Of a stretch of 64,000 bases of DNA, positions 6,896 to 24,321 are shown piece after piece. The notes under the pieces are model-generated. The model worked only from the letters and a program-made list of their open reading frames with translations, did not search any database and was not told the DNA's origin. The stretch comes from Zoogloea sp. (GTDB taxonomy: Bacteria > Pseudomonadota > Gammaproteobacteria > Burkholderiales > Rhodocyclaceae): positions 62,001 through 126,000 of the forward strand of contig NZ_JAOAUU010000060.1 in the NCBI RefSeq assembly GCF_030157465.1, written 5' to 3'. The position numbers and the translations under genes were made by a program. Position 1 is the stretch's first letter. Each line of letters opens with the position of its first letter.

Positions 6896-8701
6896 TCAGC
6901 CGGAATGCGGCGCAATCGGCGTGGCGGGCATCGCCGGCTGCCGCAGCCAGTGGACCAGGGTGGCAAAAAGCACGTCCGGGTCGACCGGCTTGGTGACGAA
7001 GTCGTTCATGCCCGCCGCCAGGCAACGGGCGCGATCCTCGGCGAAGACGTTGGCCGTCATCGCCAGAATCGGCATGCGGCGCCCGCCCGGCAGCTGGCGG
7101 ATCAGGCGCGTCGCCTCGAGGCCATCCATGCGCGGCATCTGCATGTCCATCAGGATCAGCGCGTAGTCCTTGCTGCGGGCCATATCCACGGCCTCGATGC
7201 CGTCGGCGGCCGTATCGACGGCCAGTGCGGCCTCGCCGAGCAGATCGACGGCAATCTCGCGGTTGATCTCGTTGTCCTCGACGAGCAGCACGGCAGCCCC
7301 CTTGAAATCACGGCGCAGGATGGTTTCCGCCAGTTCCGGTGCCGCCGGGGAGGCCGGCACGGCCGCCACCTGCCCCTTCTTGAGCCGCGCGGTCAGCCAG
7401 AAAGTGCTGCCGACGCCCGGTTCGCTTTCGGCTCCCGTCTCGCCACCCATCAAGCCGGCGAGCTTGCGGGTAATCACAAGGCCCAGGCCGGTGCCACCGT
7501 ACTTGCGGGTGGTGTCGGTCTCGGCCTGCTCGAAACTCGAAAACAGCCGGGCCAGTGAATCGCGGGCGATGCCAATGCCGCTATCGACGACATCGAAGCG
7601 CAGCAGCACGCTGTCCAACCCGTCTTCGTCCAGGCGCACGCGCAGGGTGACGCTGCCTTCGGCGGTGAACTTGACCGCGTTGGAGGCGTAGTTGAGCAGC
7701 GCCTGCCGCAGCCGCGTCGCGTCACCGATCAGGCCCACCGGCAGCGGGCCGATATCGAGCTTCAGCACCAGCCCCTTGGCCTGGGCGGCGTCTTGCAGCA
7801 TCGATGCGACACCGCTGACGAGTTCACCCACATCGAGCAGGGTTTCTTCGAGGCGGAGCTTGTCGGCCTCGATCTTCGACAGATCGAGGATGTCGTTGAT
7901 GATCGACAGCAGGTGCTGCGAGGCGTCCTGCAGACGGTTGAGGTGTTCTGCCTGGCGGGGCGGCAGCCCTTCGCGCCGCAGCAGCTGAACCACGCCGGCG
8001 ATGGTGTTCATCGGGGTGCGGATCTCGTGGCTCATGCTGGCCAGAAAATCAGATTTGGCGCGGTTGGCCGCCTCGGCTTCGTCCTTGGCCTTGCGCAGGG
8101 CCGCGTGGGCGCGCATCAGTTCGCGCTCGGCACGCCGGCGGCCGTTGATCTCGCGGGTCAGCTGCAAGGTGCGGTTGGCCAGCTTGTCGTACATCGCCAT
8201 CACGGTTTCAACCATAGCCCGGGTGGCGCCGGACATCTGCTCGTCGGCGGTCTTCTTGGCGGCCTCGATCGATGCGCCGCCGCGAATGGCCAGCACGGCC
8301 TTGGCCATGCGCTTGTCGGATTCGATGATGTGCAGGGCCAGCCAGTGGGTGAGAAAGCCCACGATGTCCTCGATCACCTCCTCGAGGGGCTTTTCGCCCT
8401 CCTCAGCCTTCAGCCGCAGCACCTCTTCGACAAAACCGGCGTGGCCGGCCTGGTGTCCGGTTTCCCATGCGTCACCGGCAAAGGCCTCGTGCCAGAGGAC
8501 TTCCTCGGTTGCAAAATGAACGACGGTGTAGTCCTTGAGCTGATCAAAAATGTCGTTCAGCATCGGCGCTTCACTCTGCTGGGTCAGGTGGCTGACCAGC
8601 AGGTTGAGCAGTTCGACCAGCCGCTGGTGCTGACTGTCGATCTCGGCAATCCCTGTCTCGAAATTGGCATTCCAGGGAAAAATTTCGATGGTGTCGATCA
8701 T
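6896..8701 (-). CDS. hemerythrin-histidine kinase-receiver hybrid sensor
   Basis: The 601-residue cytoplasmic protein begins with a hemerythrin domain (about 1-140) with ligands H25 (DSQHQRL), HFATEE, HQAGH and HIIESD. A helical linker (about 150-215) follows. Next come a HisKA domain with phospho-acceptor H225 ([11 protein letters not shown]), an ATPase domain (N box about 325-335, G boxes DSGIGIA and KYGGTGLGL) and a receiver with D519 (LILMDMQMP). There is no membrane segment and no HPt domain, so phosphate must go to a separate HPt or regulator. The hemerythrin should make activity depend on oxygen or redox state. The gene is followed at 33 bases spacing on the same strand side by the orphan binding lipoprotein gene, which lies upstream of it in transcription order. 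Confidence 0.93.
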   Translation of the reverse strand: MIDTIEIFPWNANFETGIAEIDSQHQRLVELLNLLVSHLTQQSEAPMLNDIFDQLKDYTVVHFATEEVLWHEAFAGDAWETGHQAGHAGFVEEVLRLKAEEGEKPLEEVIEDIVGFLTHWLALHIIESDKRMAKAVLAIRGGASIEAAKKTADEQMSGATRAMVETVMAMYDKLANRTLQLTREINGRRRAERELMRAHAALRKAKDEAEAANRAKSDFLASMSHEIRTPMNTIAGVVQLLRREGLPPRQAEHLNRLQDASQHLLSIINDILDLSKIEADKLRLEETLLDVGELVSGVASMLQDAAQAKGLVLKLDIGPLPVGLIGDATRLRQALLNYASNAVKFTAEGSVTLRVRLDEDGLDSVLLRFDVVDSGIGIARDSLARLFSSFEQAETDTTRKYGGTGLGLVITRKLAGLMGGETGAESEPGVGSTFWLTARLKKGQVAAVPASPAAPELAETILRRDFKGAAVLLVEDNEINREIAVDLLGEAALAVDTAADGIEAVDMARSKDYALILMDMQMPRMDGLEATRLIRQLPGGRRMPILAMTANVFAEDRARCLAAGMNDFVTKPVDPDVLFATLVHWLRQPAMPATPIAPHSG

Positions 8702-8734
8702 TGCTCTCGTTCCACTGCGCCTATGGGGGGTGTC

Positions 8735-9844
8735 TCACTTGATCAACACGAAGCGCCCCTCGCTGATCTCGGTAAAAAATACCTTGCGTTGCGTATCGCC
8801 GTTGGCATCGAAGACGATCTGCTGCTGCAGCCCCTGGTAGGGTCCGCTGCGCAGCACGGCCGCCTTCACGGTTTCGCCGGCCTCGCGTTTGCGAAGGGCA
8901 TCGAACAGCACCGTTGCCGCGTCGTAGGCCGACACGGAACTGTAGCCCGGGTTTTTCTGGAAACGCTTGAAATAGGCCTCTCGAAACGCCCGAAAACGCG
9001 GCGAGTCGTCTTCACGGTTGTAGTTCTGGACAATCACCAGCCCATCCACCACCTTGCCGCCCAGTTCGAGCAACTGCTCGGTGGCGGCCCATTCAGACGC
9101 CGAAACCGGCAGCTTCGGCGCCTGCCGGCGGGATTGCTGGGCCAGCCGCGCCACGTCGATGCCTCCGGCTATATACAGAAGGCCGTCCGGCTGCCCCTTC
9201 AGCATCTTGCCCACCACATCGCTGAAATCCACGTCGGGCCGCGATTCGTAGGGCACTTCGGCCGCCAGCGTCCCGCCCACATCCGTAAAGGCCTTGCGGA
9301 ACTCCTTCAGCCACGATTCGGTGAAAGACCTGTTGCGGATGTCGTAGGCCACCGCGATGCGCCGCTGGCCGCGACCGAACAGCACGCGGGCGTAATCGGT
9401 GGCGTTATCGCGGGTGCTGCGATTGATGCGGACGAGATTGTCGTCCTTGCCGAAGAAGTCCATCGAGGTGATGGTGGGGCTGATCACCAGCGTGTCCGTT
9501 TTTGCCAGCACCGGCACCAGCGCCGCGGCCATGGCGCTGGTAAAGGGGCCGATCACCGCCTCGACCTTCTCGGCGGCCAGCTCATCGGCCGATCTGGCGG
9601 CGGTCTCGCGGTTCTGCGCATCGTCGCGGGAAACAAGCTCGACCTTGCGCCCATTGATGCCACCGGCACGGTTGACCTGCTCGACCGCCAGGATCACGCC
9701 ATTGTGGCCGGCCTGCCCGTTGTCGGAATTGCGGTCGGACAGCCCCCCGATGAAACCCACCCGCAAGGGCGCCTCCGGGCCACATCCAAAAAGCAGCACA
9801 CTGCTCGCCACAAGCGCCCACACGCTCTTTTTCCACATGGCCAT
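8735..9844 (-). CDS. orphan ABC-type ligand-binding lipoprotein (Peripla_BP_6, amino-acid type)
   Basis: The 369-residue protein has a lipoprotein signal ending in the lipobox LFGC with Cys21. Next comes a type I periplasmic binding fold of the branched-chain amino acid family (LRVGFIGGLSDRNSDNGQ near the N-terminus; VEQVNRAGGINGRKVELV; AVIGPFTSAMAAALVPVL). No permease or ATPase genes are nearby. It sits directly upstream of the hemerythrin kinase, on the same strand, and diverges from a large Cache-type hybrid kinase. A role as a ligand-presenting partner for one of these sensors is therefore more likely than transport. That is an inference from context. A second ATG six bases inside the frame could also be the start. 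Confidence 0.85.
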   Translation of the reverse strand: MAMWKKSVWALVASSVLLFGCGPEAPLRVGFIGGLSDRNSDNGQAGHNGVILAVEQVNRAGGINGRKVELVSRDDAQNRETAARSADELAAEKVEAVIGPFTSAMAAALVPVLAKTDTLVISPTITSMDFFGKDDNLVRINRSTRDNATDYARVLFGRGQRRIAVAYDIRNRSFTESWLKEFRKAFTDVGGTLAAEVPYESRPDVDFSDVVGKMLKGQPDGLLYIAGGIDVARLAQQSRRQAPKLPVSASEWAATEQLLELGGKVVDGLVIVQNYNREDDSPRFRAFREAYFKRFQKNPGYSSVSAYDAATVLFDALRKREAGETVKAAVLRSGPYQGLQQQIVFDANGDTQRKVFFTEISEGRFVLIK

Positions 9845-10023
9845 ATCGTTCCGTCTGTTCAGTCAAAAAACCGGGGCAGGCCGCGGATCAACGGCAAAAA
9901 AACGCTCCAACTTGAGTCCCGCCCCGCCAGGCGCGCCCCCGAAACCCGGGAAGCGCGCGTGGTGTGTGAGAAAAATCAAACTCCGTCACAAGCCGGAATT
10001 ATTTTTCATTTTGTGGTGATAAT

Positions 10024-10044
10024 ATCAAAATTGTAATTTTTGAT
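10024..10044. promoter_or_regulatory. AT-rich inverted repeat in a divergent promoter region
   Basis: ATCAAAA (10024-10030) and TTTTGAT (10038-10044) form a perfect inverted repeat with a seven-base spacer. It lies inside an unusually AT-rich patch (about 10000-10046) of the 287-base gap between the binding lipoprotein gene and the large hybrid kinase gene. It looks like an operator or promoter element controlling one or both divergent genes. The binding protein is unknown, and nothing else was recognised in this gap. Confidence 0.35.
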
Positions 10045-10131
10045 GAATCATTGCCGCAGCTTGCCCACGCCCCGCTCAAGGCGGGAAGCTGAGCGCCGTA
10101 TAGGCCATAAAACCCGGCACGGACTTTCTCC

Positions 10132-13100
10132 ATGCACCCCCGCTTCATGCCTCTCTTTCGTCCAGGTCGCTGGCGCGGCTCCCTTCGCCTGCGACTGGTG
10201 GCACTGGGCCTGGCGCCGCTGCTCGTCGCCTTTCCGATCATCCTCGGCATCCTGATGTTTTTCGGCGGCGAGCGTTTCGACACCCTGCTCGAGACCAACG
10301 CACGCAGCAACCTCGCCAGCGCCCACAACTACATGGAGCAGCTGCGCACCCAGACCCTGCAGCACATTGAAGAAATCATCCGCTCGGAAAGCCTGCCCCG
10401 GCTGCTCGCCGCCCATGGCCAAAAGGCGGCACGGCAAGCCGCCCCCGCCCTCGACCAGATGCTGGCGACCCGCGCCGACGCGTCCCGCCTCGACTTCCTG
10501 ATCATCGCCACCCAGGACGGAAGGGTCATCGCCTCCAGTTCCGGCCTCGCCCCCGGCAGCACGCTGCCGGCCAGCTTCGCCTACCGACAGGCCAACACCG
10601 GCGTGGCAGCCGTCGAATATGCCCGCTTCGATGCCGACGAACTGGCGGCCCTGTCGCCCCTGCTGCCCGAACGGGCGCTGATCCGGCTCGATCAGGACAG
10701 CCCCACCGCCACGCCCACCGAGACGCGCGGCCTGCTGATCAATGCCGCGGCCCATTTCCCGCTCACCAACATCCACCCGGACGCAATCCTCATCGGCGGC
10801 GTGTTGCTCAACAACAACCTGCCGATGATCGACCGCATCCGCGAAGTGGTCTTTCCGATCAACGCCAGTTTCGGAGAAAGCGGCGGAACCACGACGATCT
10901 TTCTGGACGATGTACGCATCGCCACGACGGTAACCCGGCAGGACAACCAGCGCGCCATCGGCACCCACGCCAGCCCGGAGGTGCGCGAGCAGGTGCTCGA
11001 CAAGGGCATCCCGTGGGCCCGGCGCGCCCTTGTCGTGGACAGCTGGCAGATCGCCGGTTACGCCCCCCTCATGAACGGTGAGGGCACGCGGGTCGGCATG
11101 CTGTACACGGGCTTCCCGGAAGAACGCTTCCGGCAGGAAAAATGGCTGCTCACCGGCAGCATCGCCGCCCTGCTGGCCCTCGCCATGCTGGCGCTGTCGC
11201 TGTCCTTCCTGCGCGGCGCGCGGGACATCACGCGCCGGCTGGCCAGCATGGCCGAGACCATGACCGCCATCCACCTGGGCAACGGCCAGGCCCGCGCACG
11301 GCTCGACGACGAAACCGACGAGATCGCCCAGCTTGCCCGGCACTTCAACGAACTCCTCGACACCCTGAGCGCCCAGAAGCGCGCCCGGCTCCAGGCCCAG
11401 AAAGTGATCGAGGAAGAAGCCTCGCGCCGGCGCGCGCAGTTTGAGATGGACCGTGACGGCATCGTTGTCCTCACCGATGACGGCAGCGTCTTCGAGGCCA
11501 ACCCGCAGTTTGCGGCGATGCTCGGCTACACATCCGACGAGATGACCCGGCTCCATGTCTGGGACTGGGAATCCCGGTTCACCAAGGAGCAATTGCTGGC
11601 CATGGTGCGCACCACGCGGCCGCAAGGCGGCGAGTTCGAAACCCTTCACAGGCGCAAGGACGGCAGCACCTACCCGGCCGAGGTCAAGTCGAGCCGCGTC
11701 GAATGGGGCGGCAGGATCTACGTCATGTGCCTTGCCCGCGACATCACCGAACGCAAGCAGCTCGACAGCGAACTGGCGCAGCACCGCCACCACCTGGCCG
11801 AGCTTGTCGAGCAGCGCACCCTCCAGCTGGCCGCGGCCCGCGACGAGGCGGAAAGCGCCAACCGCGCCAAGAGCGCCTTCCTGGCCAACATGAGCCACGA
11901 AATCCGCACCCCGATGAACGCCATCATCGGGCTGTCACACCTACTCAACCGGGAGATCCGGGAGCCGCAACAGCTCGACCGCGTCACCAAGATCAGCGGC
12001 GCGGCACGGCACCTGCTGCGCATCATCAACGACATCCTCGACCTGTCGAAGATCGAGGCCGACAAGATCACCATCGAATCCATCGACTTTCCGCTGCGCG
12101 AAACCCTCGACAAAGCCGCCGGCCTGCTCCGCGAGAGCGCCCGCCAGAAGGGCCTCGCGCTCTCCGTCACCATCGATCCGGAACTGCCGGCCATGCTGCG
12201 CGGCGACCCGGTGCGCATCGAGCAGGTGATCGTCAACTTCCTGTCCAACGCGATCAAGTTTTCCGAGCGCGGCCAGGTCAGCCTGCGCGCCCGCCGGCTC
12301 CCCTCCGGCGACGCCAGCGCCGTGGGCCTGCACCTGGAAGTCGAAGACCACGGTATCGGCCTGAACGAAAACCAGCAGGCCTCGCTGTTCAAGGCCTTCC
12401 AGCAGGCCGACAACTCGACCACCCGCAAATACGGCGGCACGGGCCTCGGCCTCGCCATCAGCAAGCGGCTGACCGAACTCATGGGCGGCGAAATCGGCGT
12501 GACGAGCACGCCCGGTGCCGGCAGCACCTTCTGGATCACACTGCGCCTCGGCACCGGCCAGGCTTCAGCCAGCGACAACGCCCCCTGCCCGGCCCGAAAC
12601 AGTGGCGCGGATGCGGCCGACACCCCGGCAATCACCCGCGGACGACTGCTTGCAGCCTGCACCGGCCGTCGCGTGCTGCTGGCCGAGGACAATCCGCTCA
12701 ACCAGGAAATCGCCCACGAACTGCTCACGGACGCCGGCCTCGAAGTGGAACTCGCCCAGGATGGCCGCGAAGCCGTGGAGAAGGCCCAGCATGGCCACTT
12801 CGACCTGATCCTGATGGATCTGAGCATGCCGGTCATGGGCGGTCTGGAGGCCAGCACAAGCCTTCGCGGCCTGCCTGGCGTCGGCCCCGTGCCCATTGTG
12901 GCCATGACCGCCAACGCCTTCGACGAAGACCGCAAGCGCTGCCTGGCCGCCGGCATGAACGACCACGTGCCCAAGCCGGTCGACCCGGACGTGCTCTACC
13001 AGGCGCTGCTGCGCTGGCTGCCGGCACCCGACCCCCGCATGGCGCCCGATACGGCCCATGCCACGCCGACCGACACCCTGCCCGACATCGCCGGGCTCAG

Positions 13101-13695
13101 CATCTCCGACGGACTTCGCGGCATGCTCGGCAACGTGGAGCGCTACCGGCGTGTCATCGGCATGTTCGCCAAAACCCACCGCAACAATCCTGCACACCTG
13201 CGCCAATATCTGGCCGATGGCCGGAGCGACGAGGCCAGGCGCCTCATCCACACCCTGCGCGGCAGTGCCGCCTCGATTGGCGCGCTGGATGTCACCCACT
13301 GCGCCAGCACGCTCGAAGCCGCACTCCACCACTTCGGGCAGACGAGTACACAACTACAGCCGCTGATTGACGAACTCGAGGCCGCGCTCGGGGTGCTCAT
13401 TCAGGGCATCGCGCAGGCACAGCAGCAGCCGGGCAGCCCCCCGCCGCCCCATGAGGTAAAGGGCGCCAGCCTGGAAAAAATCCGGCGCTTCGCGGCCGAA
13501 CTGGGCGCACTGCTGGCAGAAGATGACATCCTGAGCGTCACGCACTGGCGTAGCCAGGGCGCTTTGCTGGAGGCGCTGCAGCCCGTCGAGGCGCGGCAGA
13601 TCGGCGAGGCCATCGACAACTTCGAGTTCGAACTGGCCCATCAATACCTCAACGCCTACATCACTCACCACCTGGAAGACCCCGCCTGCACCTGA
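10132..13695 (+). CDS. hybrid histidine kinase: Cache-HAMP-PAS-HisKA-ATPase-receiver-HPt
   Basis: The 1187-residue membrane kinase has a membrane segment at about 20-44, a periplasmic Cache-like sensor (about 45-335), a second membrane segment (about 337-360) and a HAMP linker. A PAS domain (about 430-545, ending in the ITERKQ signature) and a coiled coil precede HisKA with H589 ([13 protein letters not shown]). The ATPase domain ([12 protein letters not shown]), a receiver with D896 (LILMDLSMP) and an HPt domain with H1040 ([10 protein letters not shown]) follow. All phosphorelay residues are present. About 70 residues follow the HPt (from about 1114) and resemble the tails of the two kinases encoded next. 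The gene diverges from the binding-lipoprotein gene, which might supply its ligand. Confidence 0.93.
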   Translation: MHPRFMPLFRPGRWRGSLRLRLVALGLAPLLVAFPIILGILMFFGGERFDTLLETNARSNLASAHNYMEQLRTQTLQHIEEIIRSESLPRLLAAHGQKAARQAAPALDQMLATRADASRLDFLIIATQDGRVIASSSGLAPGSTLPASFAYRQANTGVAAVEYARFDADELAALSPLLPERALIRLDQDSPTATPTETRGLLINAAAHFPLTNIHPDAILIGGVLLNNNLPMIDRIREVVFPINASFGESGGTTTIFLDDVRIATTVTRQDNQRAIGTHASPEVREQVLDKGIPWARRALVVDSWQIAGYAPLMNGEGTRVGMLYTGFPEERFRQEKWLLTGSIAALLALAMLALSLSFLRGARDITRRLASMAETMTAIHLGNGQARARLDDETDEIAQLARHFNELLDTLSAQKRARLQAQKVIEEEASRRRAQFEMDRDGIVVLTDDGSVFEANPQFAAMLGYTSDEMTRLHVWDWESRFTKEQLLAMVRTTRPQGGEFETLHRRKDGSTYPAEVKSSRVEWGGRIYVMCLARDITERKQLDSELAQHRHHLAELVEQRTLQLAAARDEAESANRAKSAFLANMSHEIRTPMNAIIGLSHLLNREIREPQQLDRVTKISGAARHLLRIINDILDLSKIEADKITIESIDFPLRETLDKAAGLLRESARQKGLALSVTIDPELPAMLRGDPVRIEQVIVNFLSNAIKFSERGQVSLRARRLPSGDASAVGLHLEVEDHGIGLNENQQASLFKAFQQADNSTTRKYGGTGLGLAISKRLTELMGGEIGVTSTPGAGSTFWITLRLGTGQASASDNAPCPARNSGADAADTPAITRGRLLAACTGRRVLLAEDNPLNQEIAHELLTDAGLEVELAQDGREAVEKAQHGHFDLILMDLSMPVMGGLEASTSLRGLPGVGPVPIVAMTANAFDEDRKRCLAAGMNDHVPKPVDPDVLYQALLRWLPAPDPRMAPDTAHATPTDTLPDIAGLSISDGLRGMLGNVERYRRVIGMFAKTHRNNPAHLRQYLADGRSDEARRLIHTLRGSAASIGALDVTHCASTLEAALHHFGQTSTQLQPLIDELEAALGVLIQGIAQAQQQPGSPPPPHEVKGASLEKIRRFAAELGALLAEDDILSVTHWRSQGALLEALQPVEARQIGEAIDNFEFELAHQYLNAYITHHLEDPACT

Positions 13696-13716
13696 AACCG
13701 AAGTCCGGCGGCAGGC

Positions 13717-17706
<3,990 letters not shown>

Positions 17707-17718
17707 GACGACCTTCCA

Positions 17719-21255
<3,537 letters not shown>

Positions 21256-21269
21256 CCGGGCTGCGGCCT

Positions 21270-21917
21270 TCAGCGCAGGAGTTCAGGCCATTGGGCCGGC
21301 GCGACGCTGGCCACGTATTCGAAACCGGCGGCGCCCATGGGGCGAAATACCACCAGCGTGGCCTCCCGCGGAAAATATCCGATGAGGTCCATCAGGTTGG
21401 GGGCGTGGGCCACCAGCACCCGGTTAGTGCCGGGCGGCACCGGCGCCGACAGCAGATGCCGGGTATTGGCGATGATCGGCGCCTTCTGCACGTCGGTCAG
21501 GTTGGCCGTGTACATCAGGTTCTTGTCGGAGATCGCCGCCTGCCCGGGAAAGGCGATGGCGACCGTATCGCGGACACGGCACATCGGGCTGATGCGGATC
21601 TCGGCAACGGGAATCCGGGCCTTGCGGATCGCCTCGCCGACGCGCGCTGCAACCTGCCGCCCCTCTTCGGTGAGCGGACGCTGGGTCGCACAGTCGTTGA
21701 GGTCCACGCTCGGCACACGGTCGGCACGGGTGTTGTCGGTGTTGCCGTGGCGCAGATAGAGAACGAAACCGCCGGCGCGCAGGCTCTGGAGCGTTTGCTG
21801 GGTGGCGAAAACCTCGACAAAACGCGCAGGCGGACGCGTCGCCGGATCGGCTGCCGCAGCCGGCAGGACTGCGCATGACAGTACGCAGGCGAACCGCAGG
21901 ACGAAGTTTTTAGCCAT
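21270..21917 (-). CDS. secreted histidine phosphatase superfamily protein
   Basis: The 215-residue protein starts with a signal peptide (residues about 1-23, AAAA site). It then shows the branch-1-like histidine phosphatase core: [10 protein letters not shown] with the catalytic His of the RHG motif, [21 protein letters not shown] and the second His in [12 protein letters not shown]. The signal peptide places it in the periplasm. It therefore should not act on cytoplasmic HPt domains as SixA does, although it lies between a phosphorelay kinase and a response regulator. The substrate is unknown. Its ATG shares one base with the stop codon of the HD-GYP gene upstream (TAATG), which suggests coupled translation. 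Confidence 0.85.
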   Translation of the reverse strand: MAKNFVLRFACVLSCAVLPAAAADPATRPPARFVEVFATQQTLQSLRAGGFVLYLRHGNTDNTRADRVPSVDLNDCATQRPLTEEGRQVAARVGEAIRKARIPVAEIRISPMCRVRDTVAIAFPGQAAISDKNLMYTANLTDVQKAPIIANTRHLLSAPVPPGTNRVLVAHAPNLMDLIGYFPREATLVVFRPMGAAGFEYVASVAPAQWPELLR

Positions 21918-23101
21918 TACATGGCCTCGTGCGCTTCCGGGTCGGGGTCGGCAAAACGCAGCGCGATGTCGGCAAACTGCTCCCGGCAGGCCTGGAAGGC
22001 ATCGACCACGTCCGGGTCAAAATGCTTGCCGCGCCCTTCGTTGATGATCCGCGTGGTTTCATCGATATCGAAAGCCGGCTTGTAAACACGGCGGGTCATC
22101 AGCGCATCGAAGACATCCGCCAGGGCCATCAGGCGCGCCGAAACGGGAATCGCATCGCCGGCCAGCCCCACCGGATAGCCGCTGCCGTCCCATTTTTCGT
22201 GGTGGCCCGCGGCGATTTCCTTGGCCACTTCAAGAAAATCGAAGGCCTTCACGGCACGTTCGGCGGCCTCGGCATCGGTACAGGCCGCAATCGCCTGCGC
22301 CATGGCCTTGTTGATGGCGTCGGCGCCGATCATGGCGTGGGATTTCATGATTTCGAACTCTTCCGGCGTCAGGCGGCCGGGCTTGAGCAGGATGCTGTCC
22401 GGCACACCCACCTTGCCCACGTCGTGGAGCGGAGCCGCCTTGACGATGCGGCCGAGGTGCTCACCGGCCAGCGCATCGCGAAAGCGGTCGTGGTTTTCAA
22501 GGTGACGGGCGAGAAGCTCGACGTAAGTCTGGGTGCGCACGATGTGCAGACCGGTTTCGTTGTCCCTGGCCTCGGAGAGGCAGGCCAGCGCCCGCACGCT
22601 CAGATCCTGGATCAACAGGTTCTCGCTCATCCGCCGTGCCACCTCGCTTTCGAGCCACTCGTTCTCGACAGCCAGGCGGTCGCGGGCGTGCTTGAGCTCG
22701 AGGTGGGTGCGCACCCGGGCCAGCACGATGGCGGGGTTGATCGGCTTGGTGATGTAATCGACCGCGCCCAGTTCGAGCCCGTGCTCCTCGCTTTCGGCGT
22801 CATGCATGGCGGTGACGAAGATCACCGGAATATTGGATGTGGAGGCGTCGGCGTGGAGGTGCTGCATCACGGCATAACCGTCCATCTCGGGCATCATCAC
22901 GTCGAGCAGGATCAGGTCGGGACGCGGCTGCAGGCTCGCCGCCCGCAACGCCCGCTCGCCGGAGTTGGCCGCCCTCACCCGGTAATGGGGTTGCAACAGC
23001 TCACCGAGAATCGTGAGGTTTTGCGGCGTGTCGTCAACGATCAGGATCGTCTGCTTCTGGGCACTGGCCGCCCGCACGTCGCGGTTTGTTGCAAGAGTCA
23101 T
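21917..23101 (-). CDS. response regulator with HD-GYP phosphodiesterase output
   Basis: The 394-residue protein has a receiver domain (about 15-135) with phospho-acceptor D67 (LILLDVMMPEMDG) and the conserved Lys in ITKPINP. A short coiled linker leads to an HD-GYP domain (about 160-360) with H226-D227 (LHDVGKVGVP), HH in AAGHHEKWDGSGYP and DVFDAL. Active members hydrolyse cyclic-di-GMP. All visible catalytic residues are intact. The start at 23101 has GAGG nine bases upstream; an in-frame ATG at 23140 has no good ribosome site. It is the first gene of a run with the phosphatase and two large kinases and could be the output of their phosphorelay. Confidence 0.92.
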   Translation of the reverse strand: MTLATNRDVRAASAQKQTILIVDDTPQNLTILGELLQPHYRVRAANSGERALRAASLQPRPDLILLDVMMPEMDGYAVMQHLHADASTSNIPVIFVTAMHDAESEEHGLELGAVDYITKPINPAIVLARVRTHLELKHARDRLAVENEWLESEVARRMSENLLIQDLSVRALACLSEARDNETGLHIVRTQTYVELLARHLENHDRFRDALAGEHLGRIVKAAPLHDVGKVGVPDSILLKPGRLTPEEFEIMKSHAMIGADAINKAMAQAIAACTDAEAAERAVKAFDFLEVAKEIAAGHHEKWDGSGYPVGLAGDAIPVSARLMALADVFDALMTRRVYKPAFDIDETTRIINEGRGKHFDPDVVDAFQACREQFADIALRFADPDPEAHEAM

Positions 23102-23348
23102 TACCGAACACCTCAAACGGGTAAGCAGGCTGTTGGTCAAACGGGCAACGGCCGGAAAAATCTGCTGCGACCACCTGCGCCCTTCGATCGGACGCTCTGG
23201 AGCTCAGCACCGTAAACGGCAGCACCCCGTCCGGCTTTAGTTTTGACGGCGGATACGATTGCCGCCCTGCAAACAGCCTCCTGCGCACCTTCCGGCAGGC
23301 ATCATCACGCCCTGCCGGGGTGACATGACCATGGAACCAATCGTCCCC

Positions 23349-23375
23349 TTAGCACTCACAGGCAGGGAGTGCTAA
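23349..23375. promoter_or_regulatory. perfect CIRCE operator (HrcA site) with overlapping promoter, upstream of rpoH
   Basis: TTAGCACTC (23349-23357), a nine-base spacer and GAGTGCTAA (23367-23375) match the CIRCE consensus exactly. HrcA binds this repeat and represses class I heat-shock genes such as groESL. A -10-like TAATAT (23373-23378) overlaps the right arm and TTAGCA in the left arm could serve as -35, so bound HrcA would block polymerase directly. The site ends 26 bases before the rpoH start. Confidence 0.93.
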
Positions 23376-23401
23376 TATTCTGGCCAAGGAGGTTGTTACT
23401 G

Positions 23402-24256
23402 ATGTCCCATACCTTGTCGTTCCCCGTTCCGTCCGCGGTTGGCAGCCTGGATCAATACATCCAGAGCGTGAATCGCGTTCCCCTGCTGACCGAGAAGGAA
23501 GAATCCGACCTCGCCCACAGCTTCCGGGAAAACGAGGATCTCGACGCCGCACGCAAGCTGGTGATGTCCCACCTGCGGCTGGTGGTCGCCATTGCACGCG
23601 GCTACCTCGGCTACGGCCTGCCCCACGCCGACCTCATCCAGGAAGGCAACGTCGGCCTCATGAAGGCCGTCAAGCGCTTCGACCCGGATCGCGGCGTGCG
23701 GCTGGTGTCGTTTGCCATTCACTGGATCAAGGCCGAAATCCACGAATACATCGTCAAAAACTGGCGACTGGTGAAGATCGCCACGACCAAGGCCCAGCGC
23801 AAGCTGTTCTTCAACCTGCGCAGCATGAAGAGCAGCAGCAACACCCTGCAGGGCGACGACGTCCTGGCCGTGGCGCAGCAACTGGGCGTCAAGCCCGAAG
23901 AAGTGCGCGAAATGGAAACCCGCCTGTCGGGCCAGGAAGTCGCACTCGAAGCCGGCCCCGACGATGACGAGGAGCGTTTCGCCCCCATCGCCTACCTGGC
24001 CGATCCGCATGCCGAGCCGTCCGAAGTGCTGGCCCAGCGGCAATCCGCCCGCCTCCAGGACGAAGGCCTGCATCAGGCACTGGCCATGCTCGACGAGCGC
24101 AGCCGTGCCATCGTCCAGCGCCGCTGGCTCACCGAAGGTGACAGCGCAACCCTGCACGAACTGGCCGCCGAATACGGCGTCTCCGCCGAACGCATCCGCC
24201 AGATCGAAGCCAAGGCGATGCAAAAAATGCGCAACCAGCTCGCCGCCCTCGCCTGA
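23402..24256 (+). CDS. rpoH: RNA polymerase sigma-32 factor (heat shock)
   Basis: The 284-residue protein has the RpoH features: region 1.2/2 (SLDQYIQSVNRVPLLTEKEE, then DLIQEGNVGLMKAVKRFDP), the RpoH box QRKLFFNLR at residues 132-140, and a region 4 helix-turn-helix (LHELAAEYGVSAERIRQIEA). It directs transcription of chaperone and protease genes on heat stress. The ATG at 23402 is preceded by AAGGAGG at a good distance, so upstream in-frame starts that lie inside the CIRCE/promoter region are unlikely. The CIRCE element just upstream puts it under HrcA, linking the two heat-shock regulons. A strong hairpin follows the stop codon. Confidence 0.96.
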   Translation: MSHTLSFPVPSAVGSLDQYIQSVNRVPLLTEKEESDLAHSFRENEDLDAARKLVMSHLRLVVAIARGYLGYGLPHADLIQEGNVGLMKAVKRFDPDRGVRLVSFAIHWIKAEIHEYIVKNWRLVKIATTKAQRKLFFNLRSMKSSSNTLQGDDVLAVAQQLGVKPEEVREMETRLSGQEVALEAGPDDDEERFAPIAYLADPHAEPSEVLAQRQSARLQDEGLHQALAMLDERSRAIVQRRWLTEGDSATLHELAAEYGVSAERIRQIEAKAMQKMRNQLAALA

Positions 24257-24279
24257 TCGACGGCAGCGCAGCAGCATTG

Positions 24280-24305
24280 AAAGGGCAACCCGCGGGTTGC
24301 CCTTT
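24280..24305. terminator. hairpin terminator between rpoH and sco
   Basis: AAAGGGCAACC (24280-24290) pairs perfectly with GGTTGCCCTTT (24295-24305). The repeat lies 24 bases after the rpoH stop and 16 bases before the stop of the converging sco gene. The A- and T-rich ends of the stem let it work as a terminator on both strands. Confidence 0.75.
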
Positions 24306-24321
24306 CTGTTTCCGGAACCCT

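Noticed and set aside
7793-10036. A 747-codon open frame on the plus strand across the hemerythrin kinase and the binding lipoprotein
   Set aside because: It shows no domain and no ribosome site, while both minus-strand proteins have complete motifs.
10048-11898. A 616-codon open frame on the minus strand opposite the Cache hybrid kinase
   Set aside because: It is a mirror of codon bias in the kinase gene; no protein family is recognisable.
21270-21917. SixA as the identity of the histidine phosphatase
   Set aside because: The protein has an N-terminal signal peptide and is longer than SixA, so direct action on cytoplasmic HPt domains is unlikely.
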